This document shows positions 27,036 to 34,974 of a DNA stretch of 64,000 nucleotides, piece after piece. The DNA is taken from assembly GCA_046704385.1 (NCBI GenBank), contig JBJKSB010000088.1, positions 1 to 64,000 on the forward strand, read 5' to 3'. Source of the stretch: GH45 sp046704385. GTDB taxonomy: Bacteria; Bacteroidota; Bacteroidia; Bacteroidales; SZUA-534. Below the pieces are notes generated by a model that saw nothing but the letters and a program-made list of their open reading frames with translations, was not told where the DNA came from and ran no database searches. The position numbers and the translations under genes were made by a program. How positions within the stretch are numbered: the first letter of the stretch is position 1; each line of letters begins with the position of its first letter.

Positions 27036-27935
27036 TCAATTCTTTTGGGCTATGCGCAGTTTTGCACTACGGGCCCGGTTGTTTCTTTTAATCTCGTCAT
27101 CGTCGGGGACAATTATTTTTCGGTTTACCAGTGAAAAAGGCACCTCGTAATTTCCATAAAGATCTTTTTCGGGTTCACCTTCAAACATCCCGTTTTTCAG
27201 GTAATTTTTTACCAACCTGTCTTCAAGCGAATGGTAAGTGATTACCACCAACCTGCCTCCGGGTTTTATTACATCGGCTGTCTGCAACAGCATTTCCTTA
27301 AGCGCTTCCATTTCCTGGTTTACTTCAATGCGCAAGGCCTGGAATACCTGTGCCAGTATTTTTGACTGATTTTTAGGTGGCAACACAGGTTCCAGCAATT
27401 CCTTAAACTGCTCCACTGTTTCAATTTTTTTCTTTTTCCTGTAACGATCAATAAACCCGGCAATACGCCCACCTTCCCTTAACTCGCCATAATTTTTGAA
27501 AATGCTTTTTAAAGCATCCACTTCATATTCGTTAAGTACCTTTTCAGCCGTTAGCGCTGCTGATTGGTTCATCCGCATGTCGAGCCCGGCGTTAAACCGG
27601 AATGAAAACCCACGTTCTTCGTCATCAAAATGATGGCTTGAAACTCCAAGATCGGCCATTAAGCCGTCAACTTTATCAATTTTATGGTAGCGCAGATAAT
27701 TACGGAGAAAACGGAAATTACCTTGCACCATAATCAGATTTTTATTGTTGGGTTTGTTGGCAATAGCTTCGGCATCCTGATCAAATGCCACAAGTTTTCC
27801 CTTTTTAAGTTTTTCCAGGATTGCTTTTGAATGCCCGCCTCCACCAAAAGTACAATCGACATAAATCCCGTTGGGATTAATAGACAGTCCGTTAATGCAT
27901 TCCTCTAACAAAACCGGCACATGATAATCTTCCAT
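27036..27935 (-). CDS. rsmH: 16S rRNA m4C1402 methyltransferase RsmH
   Basis: A 299-aa SAM-dependent methyltransferase that modifies N4 of C1402 of 16S rRNA. Visible motifs: Y-H-V-P-V-L-L-E-E-C near the start, the SAM loop V-D-C-T-F-G-G-G-G-H-S, M-A-D-L-G-V-S-S-H-H-F-D-D-E-E-R-G-F-S, and the late I-T-Y-H-S-L-E-D-R. I use the ATG at 27935, preceded by GGGGGA at good Shine-Dalgarno distance, rather than the TTG six bases upstream. It starts 2 bases after the mraZ stop. Confidence 0.96.
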   Translation of the reverse strand: MEDYHVPVLLEECINGLSINPNGIYVDCTFGGGGHSKAILEKLKKGKLVAFDQDAEAIANKPNNKNLIMVQGNFRFLRNYLRYHKIDKVDGLMADLGVSSHHFDDEERGFSFRFNAGLDMRMNQSAALTAEKVLNEYEVDALKSIFKNYGELREGGRIAGFIDRYRKKKKIETVEQFKELLEPVLPPKNQSKILAQVFQALRIEVNQEMEALKEMLLQTADVIKPGGRLVVITYHSLEDRLVKNYLKNGMFEGEPEKDLYGNYEVPFSLVNRKIIVPDDDEIKRNNRARSAKLRIAQKN

Positions 27936-27937
27936 AA

Positions 27938-28399
27938 TCAATCCCCCTGATTCTGCAAGCCATCCATGATTTTTTCAGCAAGGCTGGCAAATTCGTTTTC
28001 ATCTTCTTCCAGACCATCATAAGCCTCTTTGGTCCACACTTCAATTTTGGAATCCTGGCCAGAGAGTACAATTTCTTTATCGGCACCAATTAAATCGAGT
28101 AAGCGTTTGGGGATGAGCATACGGCTGCTGGCATCGAGAATAATTTCAGCCGTACCACGTGAGAATCCGCGCACAAAGCGGTTATGTTCTTTATTAAAGG
28201 GGTTGGTAACTGATCGTATCAGTTGGTTTTGGCGCTCCCACTCGTCGTTGGTATACAGTACTAAACAGTTTTCAAACAGATCCTTTTTTATGACAAAACG
28301 GTCCGACTCACTTTTTAGCTGCTTTTTCAATGCAGCCGGAAAGAGAATCCGCCCTTTGCTATCAAGCTTACAAGTATGATCACCGATAAAGTATGCCAT
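27938..28399 (-). CDS. mraZ: Transcriptional regulator MraZ
   Basis: A 153-aa protein with two AbrB/SpoVT-like DNA-binding modules, each with the D-x-x-x-R motif: C-K-L-D-S-K-G-R-I-L-F-P near residue 10 and L-D-A-S-S-R-M-L-I-P in the second half. MraZ forms a ring-shaped oligomer that binds repeated boxes upstream of its own operon and tunes dcw expression. A matching array of 10-bp-spaced boxes lies upstream (28472-28521). It is the first gene of the cluster. Confidence 0.95.
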   Translation of the reverse strand: MAYFIGDHTCKLDSKGRILFPAALKKQLKSESDRFVIKKDLFENCLVLYTNDEWERQNQLIRSVTNPFNKEHNRFVRGFSRGTAEIILDASSRMLIPKRLLDLIGADKEIVLSGQDSKIEVWTKEAYDGLEEDENEFASLAEKIMDGLQNQGD

Positions 28400-28463
28400 A
28401 ATTCGTGTATCTGTTTAGTACCCAAATTGAAGGATTACAGACTACAACTCGGGTATTAACTTA

Positions 28464-28521
28464 CAAAGTAAGAACTTTTTTGACACTTTTTCCCACTTGT
28501 CTACACTTTTTTACACCGAAT
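28464..28521 (-). promoter_or_regulatory. mraZ promoter with five decameric MraZ-type boxes
   Basis: On the plus strand, CAC occurs at 28484, 28494, 28504 and 28514, exactly 10 bp apart, inside units GACACTTTTT, CCCACTTGTC, TACACTTTTT and TACACCGAAT. GAACTTTTTT (28472) is a degenerate fifth unit. The minus-strand reading is AAGTGKG/AAGTGTN, comparable to the TGGGN boxes known for MraZ. A minus-strand TTACTTTG at 28464-28471 could be the -7 element, so the boxes overlie the -33 region and beyond, fitting autorepression. Confidence 0.6.
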
Positions 28522-28745
28522 GTTAATAAGTCCCCCTAAAACTCAATAGACAGTGCTTATTATAATCATAAGTAGTTGTACTTGTTTGAATAATAAATCT
28601 ACCTGCATTTAAGAACAGGATTGAATTCAAGTACATAATGCATTCATTATATATTAAATAGAAAACTTATAGAGAGGGAAAAAGGGAGTTGGTGTTATGT
28701 TAAATTTGGTGTTAGTTTCTTGGCTTTCTGGCACAATAAAATTAA

Positions 28746-28775
28746 AAAAGCCCACCTGAATTCAGATGGACTTTT
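28746..28775 (-). terminator. Intrinsic terminator of the GH92/SusCD operon
   Basis: On the minus strand a 13-bp stem (AAAAGTCCATCTG with CAGGTGGGCTTTT, two G-U pairs) closes an AATT loop and is followed by a T-rich run. It lies 38 bases downstream of the last gene of the operon (28813-29637). The remaining ~200 bases up to the mraZ promoter hold nothing recognisable. Confidence 0.75.
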
Positions 28776-28812
28776 ATTATGAAAAAACTATTAACTATCG
28801 GATCAGAAATAT

Positions 28813-29637
28813 TTACATGATAATAATTTTCCTGCTCTCGATTTTTGAATTACTCTCTATGGTAATAAAGTAAATCCCTTTTGGATATTGAGTTAGGTCG
28901 ATCCTGCTATTAATTGCCGCTTCATTTTTCGAATAAATAATTTTACCAGCTTCGTTGTAAACATTAAGCTTTACAACTCCCTGGTTTTCCTGATCATTCC
29001 GAATATTGAAAATACCGGTGGATGGATTAGGATAAATATCAAAATCAGTAGCTGCCTCAGTCATTTTTACTCCGTTTGGTTCCGGTGCTGATATGGTAAT
29101 AGACTTCTCAACGAGAACTCCATATGGATCTCTTGCATGATCAGTTTTTGCGTTTTTGTCACCAATCACATATTTTAAATCGAAGGTACCCACCTGGTCA
29201 TCGGTATTAATAGTGATAGTAAATTTTAAACTGTCGAACATTTGCATATTTACTATAGCGCTACCTCCCCACCAATAATAATTATCCGGTGCCGGAATAG
29301 AATCTTCCAGTTGTGGAACATACCAATCGTTCTTAACAATATAACCATCGTAGTTATATTGTGCTGAATCAGCGGTTTTAAAATAATGAATGGAATCATT
29401 CACAGTCCAGCCATTTGGGATCAATATACCCAGCATGGCAGTATCAGTAAGGGCCACGCTATCACCTGTATAATCACCACCGTCCTGTTGTTTTAAACCA
29501 ATAGTAACATCAAAAGAACTGTTTGTTTCCGCAGCATCGGGGTGTATAATATAGTTCAGTTGATAACATCCTGCCATTAACAACAAAAGGCTAAAGATGG
29601 CAAGCTTGCTTTTTTTAAATGTAAAGATTTTTTTCAT
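28813..29637 (-). CDS. Secreted DUF4961-like protein with T9SS sorting domain
   Basis: A 274-aa lipoprotein-like precursor (LLLLMAGC lipobox near residue 23). The N-terminal beta-sandwich-like region (about 30-175) contains I-P-N-G-W-x-V-N and repeats of the pattern seen in the 38109-39104 protein (V-x-M-P-K-G-W), so both probably carry DUF4961-like domains. From about residue 195, an F-D-I-Y-P-N-P-S-T-G block begins a type IX secretion C-terminal sorting domain. It ends the GH92/SusCD operon. Possibly a surface glycan-binding protein; no catalytic motif is visible. Confidence 0.6.
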   Translation of the reverse strand: MKKIFTFKKSKLAIFSLLLLMAGCYQLNYIIHPDAAETNSSFDVTIGLKQQDGGDYTGDSVALTDTAMLGILIPNGWTVNDSIHYFKTADSAQYNYDGYIVKNDWYVPQLEDSIPAPDNYYWWGGSAIVNMQMFDSLKFTITINTDDQVGTFDLKYVIGDKNAKTDHARDPYGVLVEKSITISAPEPNGVKMTEAATDFDIYPNPSTGIFNIRNDQENQGVVKLNVYNEAGKIIYSKNEAAINSRIDLTQYPKGIYFITIESNSKIESRKIIIM

Positions 29638-29685
29638 TTTAGTTTGTTTTAGATGTTTATTTAAAATTATTTGACTTCAAAATCA

Positions 29686-30822
29686 CTACTGCCAATTGCT
29701 GATCCATACAAAATATGGACGATATTTGTCTGCATCATCATATACAGCCTGAATATTGTCAGCATTGACATCGTATGATAGCAACAATTTTCCACCCCCC
29801 ACATCAATAAATTCAGGATGTGCTTTTGCATCATAACTCCATGTACCATCTCCATGGCTCGGAGTTTCATAAATAAGGAGTTTGTCAGTCCAGGGTCCAA
29901 CCGGAGAAGTTGATTTGTAACGATAAATTTTATTTGAGAATAGACCAGAACCTTCCTGAGTAACAAGGTAATAGGTTCCGTTGTATTTGAAAACAGTAAA
30001 CTCCATCGAAACATCGGCCAAAACTCTCGAGCTGTTGGCATCACTGGTACTCCAACTTGAACCTCCCTCGTAGTAATAATACGTAGCATTATTTGGGAAA
30101 TCAGCTTTCCAAACACTTGCAACATGCATATATTTGTTATCAGCAGTGGGTTCAGCTCCATATATGTACAGATATGGACCATCTTCAAGGACACTGGCAC
30201 CATAAGCAATTTTATTATTCCAGAAACAAATGTTCGTACTTTCAACAGTCAAATCAGGATAAGATAACGTTGCCAGATCAGTCCTTAAAAAGTTAATTCC
30301 CCAGGCACCACCTGTTCGATACATGGTGTACAAGAAAAGGTATACCTTATTATTTAGATATAATCCATCTTTATACCAATATTCCTGAGTATAATTCGGG
30401 TTTGTCTGTTCCGGGCGAACATAAGGAACAGGGAACGAACCATCCCAATCGTACAATGTGCCGCCATAACTGCCGTCGTTATTCATTATATTGATAGAAT
30501 TAGACAACATGCCTGTTGGATTTCTCCACCTCGTAGGGTGACTAGCATCAGGTTGAAATACCGGACCTAAAAAGGTATCGCCATGAAGCCATAAAACTTT
30601 ACCGTTGGGCAAATCGACGGAGTATGTAATATCGCCACCAGTCCATTCCAAAGGATTACTTCGGGTAAAATAATTATTAAAGAATGCCGCCGTGCTGGCG
30701 CTTTTCAGACTACTTCCCATAATTTGAGGTTGTTCTTTTTCAACTGGTAGAGTCTTTTTGCAAGAGCTAAACAATCCAGCCATAATTGTAATGATAAGCA
30801 ACTGTAAACCAAATCTTTTCAT
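29686..30822 (-). CDS. DUF5005/DUF4185-like five-bladed beta-propeller protein, putative glycoside hydrolase
   Basis: A 378-aa lipoprotein (lipobox LFSSC near residue 21). The mature part has the repeated beta-propeller pattern of DUF5005/DUF4185 proteins: W-T-G-G-D-I-T-Y-S-V-D-L-P-N-G-K near 61-76, W-L-H-G-D-T-F-L-G with an aspartate typical of an active site, and repeated F-x-Y-N-G-x-Y-Y segments resembling GH43/GH117 propellers. Related propellers include furanoside-cleaving enzymes, but specificity here is inference. It lies between the GH92 and T9SS genes in one operon. Confidence 0.6.
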   Translation of the reverse strand: MKRFGLQLLIITIMAGLFSSCKKTLPVEKEQPQIMGSSLKSASTAAFFNNYFTRSNPLEWTGGDITYSVDLPNGKVLWLHGDTFLGPVFQPDASHPTRWRNPTGMLSNSINIMNNDGSYGGTLYDWDGSFPVPYVRPEQTNPNYTQEYWYKDGLYLNNKVYLFLYTMYRTGGAWGINFLRTDLATLSYPDLTVESTNICFWNNKIAYGASVLEDGPYLYIYGAEPTADNKYMHVASVWKADFPNNATYYYYEGGSSWSTSDANSSRVLADVSMEFTVFKYNGTYYLVTQEGSGLFSNKIYRYKSTSPVGPWTDKLLIYETPSHGDGTWSYDAKAHPEFIDVGGGKLLLSYDVNADNIQAVYDDADKYRPYFVWISNWQ

Positions 30823-31130
30823 AAATAGTGAATTTTAGGTTATTAAATAATAAACAAAGTGTTTAGCGATAAGCTTCCCATTATCTCCCGTAAACTCAAG
30901 AGATTTAACCTTTACTTAAACCTGTTTGTAAGGGCTACATGATATTTTCCTGTTTTATCCGGATTACCCTGTTTTCGAGCGTAATGGTATAGTATTTTTT
31001 GGTGTAAAATACTTGATACAACTTTCCTTCCTAATCTATTTTAATCGTAGTGTTAATTGGGTCTCCCGCTATATCCAAATCTAATCTGAAAAACTTTTAC
31101 TTTTTATTACATGATTATTAGTGTGTCGTT
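30823..31130. other. 308-base gap between propeller gene and GH92
   Basis: No open frame of note, no tRNA-like fold and no clear repeat or terminator. The stretch is unusually long for the inside of this operon, so an internal promoter or an attenuator could be present. No TAnnTTTG match with a convincing -33 element was found on the minus strand. Confidence 0.4.
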
Positions 31131-33416
31131 TTAAAAAATTCCTTTTTCAAATGCTTCCCAATTTTCTTTATCAAAACAATTCTTTGCAGGCTTAGCTGAC
31201 ATTTCAAACTCTAATTCACCTCCATTTAGGATGTCCGCATGACTTATCCACATTTTTTTATAGGGTTTACCATTAAGTTTAACCGACTTGATGTATTTCC
31301 TATCCTTACCAGCATTCCGGACATTTATTTTAAAAACATTTCCATTTTCTAACCTTATGTCGGCTGATTCGATCAATGGAGATCCAAACTGGTAAATACC
31401 TCCTACCGGATTTAGTGGGTACATGCCCATTGCACTCCAGATAAACCACGCCGACATTTGACCGCAATCTTCGTTACCACATAATCCGTCAGGAGTATCG
31501 TTATAAGTTTCGGTAACAATTTTATGTACAATTCTTTGTGTTTTCCATGGCTCGTTAGCATAATTATACATGTATGCAATATGGTGGCTGGGTTCGTTAC
31601 CCTGGGCATACTGACCAATTAATCCGGTTACATCATACGGAACATTCCCGTACATTTCATTTACTGTAGGATTTAAACCGAACAATGAATCTAACTTAGC
31701 AGAAAAGGCCTTGTCTCCTCCATACAGGTGTATCAAACCAGATACATCATGAGGTACAAACCAACTGTACTGCCATGCATTTCCTTCCGTGTAATCGCCG
31801 CCATAACGCATGTATAGTGGATCAAATGGTTCCTTGAATTTTCCGTTACTTAAACGGGCACGGACAAAATTGGTAGCTGTATCAAATACATTTTTATAAT
31901 TTGAGGAACGTTTAAAGAAAATATCGCTTTCCTTATCATTTCCCATTTTTTTGGCCATACAGGCAATGGTCCAGTCATCATAGGCATATTCCAGTGTTTT
32001 TGAGGCAGCTTCAATTTCTTTGTCAATAGGTACATAACCCAACGACTTGTAATATTGTATCCCTTCATAAGGTGTATTTGCAGTTTTTATCATCGCTTCC
32101 AGTGCAAGGTTTGCATCAAAGCCTTTAAAACCTTTCAAATAAGCATCTGCAATAACAGGTGCAGCGTGATACCCGATCATTGTCCATGTTTCATTAGCCT
32201 GCAAAGGCCATATAGGAAGTATTTTATAAGGATTTTGTTGATAGTGAGCCAGCATGGAATTAATCATATCATCTACCCTGTCGGGATTGATTATGGTAAA
32301 CAATGGGTTTAAAGCCCTAAAAGTGTCCCACAATGAGAAAGTTGTGTAGTTTACAAATGCATTTGATTTATGAATTTGATTATCAACTCCGCGGTACTGC
32401 CCGTCAACATCCATATATACGGTTGGAGCCAACATCGTATGATATAATGCCGAATAAAAAGTGCGCATGGTTTTTTGATCGGCTCTTAGGGTAATTTTTG
32501 ACAGTTCCTTGTTCCATTTATCGGCAGCCGCATTTCGTACCTTATCAAAGTCCCATCCAGGTATTTCAGAATTAAGGTTGTTCATAGCTCCGGCTATGCT
32601 AACGGCCGATATCCCAACTTTGACCAGCAAGGTATCCTGGGCATCCATATCAAAATAAAATACAGCTTTAAGGTCGTTACCCGATCCCTGGATTGGATTT
32701 TCAATACGGGCACGTTCCTGCCGGTTAAAGAACTTAGGGTCTTTGAAAGGTTTGGAAAATTTTAATGCAAAATAAATGTATCTTTCAGCAGCCCAACCAT
32801 GCGAAAGCCGATAGCCGACAATTGTAGAATCGTTTTGTATTTGCACAAAAGCCCATTTTGTTTCCCCTTTTTCACTTAAAACTTTATGAGACATATCAAG
32901 TACCACATGATTACTGTCTTGCTTATGAAAAACATAACGATGCATACCGGCCCGTTCTGTTGCCGTTAACTCCACGTCTATATTATAATCTTTTAATAAT
33001 ACTTTGTAATAACCTGGCGAAGCTTTTTCATCTTTATGTGAAAAACGTGATCGATAACCCGAGAAAGCTACTTTAGGATCACCCTCATTGATTTTGAGCG
33101 CACCCGTTGCCGGCTGCAACATGATATCACCCAAATCACCAACACCTGTTCCGCTCAGGTGTGTATGGCTAAAGCCAATTATAGTTGAATCAGAGTAATG
33201 GTATCCGCTGCAATCTTTCCATTGTCCATGATCGGTATCGGGACTAAGCTGAACCATACCAAATGGAACAGTGGCACCGGGATAGGTGTGTCCGGTTCCA
33301 TCTGTTCCAATGAAAACATCGACATTTTTAATAGGATTATCATCTTTGCCATAAGAAACTGAGCAGTTGACAATAGTGGTTACAACGAGTAATAATATTT
33401 TATGATATACCTTCAT
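31131..33416 (-). CDS. GH92 alpha-mannosidase
   Basis: A 761-aa secreted glycoside hydrolase (signal peptide MKVYHKILLLVVTTIVNCSVSYG). The N-terminal domain has V-D-V-F-I-G-T-D-G-T-G-H-T-Y-P-G and P-F-G-M-V-Q-L-S-P-D-T, and the C-terminal (alpha/alpha)6 barrel contains G-L-C-G-N-E-D-C-G-Q-M-S-A-W and G-M-Y-P-L-N-P, all diagnostic for GH92. The family comprises calcium-dependent exo-acting alpha-mannosidases, mostly alpha-1,2. The length is standard. It is the main clue that this locus targets mannose-containing glycans such as N-glycans or alpha-mannan. Confidence 0.93.
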   Translation of the reverse strand: MKVYHKILLLVVTTIVNCSVSYGKDDNPIKNVDVFIGTDGTGHTYPGATVPFGMVQLSPDTDHGQWKDCSGYHYSDSTIIGFSHTHLSGTGVGDLGDIMLQPATGALKINEGDPKVAFSGYRSRFSHKDEKASPGYYKVLLKDYNIDVELTATERAGMHRYVFHKQDSNHVVLDMSHKVLSEKGETKWAFVQIQNDSTIVGYRLSHGWAAERYIYFALKFSKPFKDPKFFNRQERARIENPIQGSGNDLKAVFYFDMDAQDTLLVKVGISAVSIAGAMNNLNSEIPGWDFDKVRNAAADKWNKELSKITLRADQKTMRTFYSALYHTMLAPTVYMDVDGQYRGVDNQIHKSNAFVNYTTFSLWDTFRALNPLFTIINPDRVDDMINSMLAHYQQNPYKILPIWPLQANETWTMIGYHAAPVIADAYLKGFKGFDANLALEAMIKTANTPYEGIQYYKSLGYVPIDKEIEAASKTLEYAYDDWTIACMAKKMGNDKESDIFFKRSSNYKNVFDTATNFVRARLSNGKFKEPFDPLYMRYGGDYTEGNAWQYSWFVPHDVSGLIHLYGGDKAFSAKLDSLFGLNPTVNEMYGNVPYDVTGLIGQYAQGNEPSHHIAYMYNYANEPWKTQRIVHKIVTETYNDTPDGLCGNEDCGQMSAWFIWSAMGMYPLNPVGGIYQFGSPLIESADIRLENGNVFKINVRNAGKDRKYIKSVKLNGKPYKKMWISHADILNGGELEFEMSAKPAKNCFDKENWEAFEKGIF

Positions 33417-33499
33417 TATTTTAAACTGTAATTGATTTGGGTAAATAAATTTTATTTGACCCGACCAGATGTTATTTTTCCGGTCGGGTCAGGGTATGT

Positions 33500-34963
33500 T
33501 TAATTGTAGCCAGGGTTTTGTTTAATATCTGTTGTAGCTGTAATAATTGTCTGATAAGGTATAGGATAAAGATCATGAAATTCCTGAACATTTGCATCAG
33601 GTTTAGCACTTTTGACTTTTTCCACGAGTTTACCCATACGAACAAGATCGAACCAACGTTGTCCTTCAAAACAAAGTTCCCGCATACGTTCATTAAGAAT
33701 GGCTTCGCGCATGTTTTCCTGGCTAAGTCCTGATAATGCAGGCAACACGTCAGAGTATGTTCCATCAGCCTGATGCTCAGCCCGTTTCCTTACAGCGTTT
33801 ATTCCAACATAGCATGAGTCGTTACCCAGTTCGTTATATGCTTCGCTTTGCATTAAAAGAATTCCGGCGTATCTGTATATCTGAAGATCGTTGTATGTAG
33901 CTGATGCATAGGGTTCAGCCTCGCGGTCCCAATATTTCTGCACATAAGGCAGGAATGTAAGCTCAGTACCATCAGACTTGGTAAATGAAGTAATAAACGT
34001 CACCTCTTTTCTTCGGTCTCCTTCAGCGAATGAATTGTAGAGTGCATCAGTAGGACGTTCCGTACCAAATGTGTTCATCCCGATATTGGAAGGTAAAAGT
34101 CGCAATACCTGATGGCCACCTTCATAGAATTTTTCACCGTGCGAAAAATTGATAGAGAAAACCGATTCCTTGCCATTATTGTTTTCAATTTTGAAAACAT
34201 CGGCAAAATCGTCCCATAATCCGTACTTTCCAGAATTAATAATTCGGTTCAACTCAGCTAATGATTTTTGATATTGACCCTGCGTCAGGTAAACTTTTCC
34301 CAACACTGCTGATGCAGAATAACTGGTTGCCCTACCTGCATATTCACCAGATCGGGATTCCGGCATTTTTTTACCAAAATTTAAATCGGAAATGATCTGG
34401 TTATATACCTCAGCTTTAGGAGTACGAACCACATTATCAGCCTCATCGATAGTAGCAGGCAAATGAAGTGTTAAAGGAACATCGCCAAACATTCTTACCA
34501 GCTCAAAATAACACAACCCTCTTATGAATCTGGCTTCAGCCACCAGCTGTGTCCGTAATATAGTATCCATCTCAATTGTTGGAATTTTATCTACCGCAAC
34601 ATTACATACACCAATAGTGCGATAAAAATCTCTCCACACCTGGTAAATTGGAAAAGGATGTGAATCTTCAGTAAAGTTGGAAATACGCATCAATGATACA
34701 TCAATTCCACTATGCTGACCTTCGTCTGAAGCATCAGAAGCCATTATCCAATAGTTTGTAAAATATGCTCCCCCATAGGTTTCGTTGAACGAGCCGCCAC
34801 CAAGATACTCGTAACAGGCAAAAATTGCAGCCAACGCATCATCTTGAGTTTTGTAAAAATTGTCAGTTGTTATGGTTGACACAGGTTCGTCATCGAGCAA
34901 GTCTTCACATGATGTAAAAACTGCTATTAACAAACAGGCTCCGAATATTTTAATCAATTTCAT
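33500..34963 (-). CDS. SusD/RagB-like glycan-binding lipoprotein
   Basis: About 487 aa. The lipoprotein signal MKLIKIFGACLLIAVFTSC is followed by the SusD helical-TPR fold with hallmark segments: D-N-F-Y-K-T-Q-D-D-A-L-A-A, A-E-A-R-F-I-R-G-L-C-Y-F-E-L-V-R-M-F-G-D-V-P and, near the end, I-L-N-E-R-M-R-E-L-C-F-E-G-Q-R-W-F-D-L-V-R. I prefer the ATG at 34963, preceded by GAGGA, over the one nine bases upstream. It follows the SusC gene directly and would cap it at the cell surface. Confidence 0.93.
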   Translation of the reverse strand: MKLIKIFGACLLIAVFTSCEDLLDDEPVSTITTDNFYKTQDDALAAIFACYEYLGGGSFNETYGGAYFTNYWIMASDASDEGQHSGIDVSLMRISNFTEDSHPFPIYQVWRDFYRTIGVCNVAVDKIPTIEMDTILRTQLVAEARFIRGLCYFELVRMFGDVPLTLHLPATIDEADNVVRTPKAEVYNQIISDLNFGKKMPESRSGEYAGRATSYSASAVLGKVYLTQGQYQKSLAELNRIINSGKYGLWDDFADVFKIENNNGKESVFSINFSHGEKFYEGGHQVLRLLPSNIGMNTFGTERPTDALYNSFAEGDRRKEVTFITSFTKSDGTELTFLPYVQKYWDREAEPYASATYNDLQIYRYAGILLMQSEAYNELGNDSCYVGINAVRKRAEHQADGTYSDVLPALSGLSQENMREAILNERMRELCFEGQRWFDLVRMGKLVEKVKSAKPDANVQEFHDLYPIPYQTIITATTDIKQNPGYN

Positions 34964-34974
34964 AGTCCTCATTT

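Noticed and set aside
29667..30245. A 192-codon open frame on the minus strand
   Set aside because: It lies inside the DUF5005-like gene in another frame, has no recognisable motif, and its composition is that of a shadow frame.
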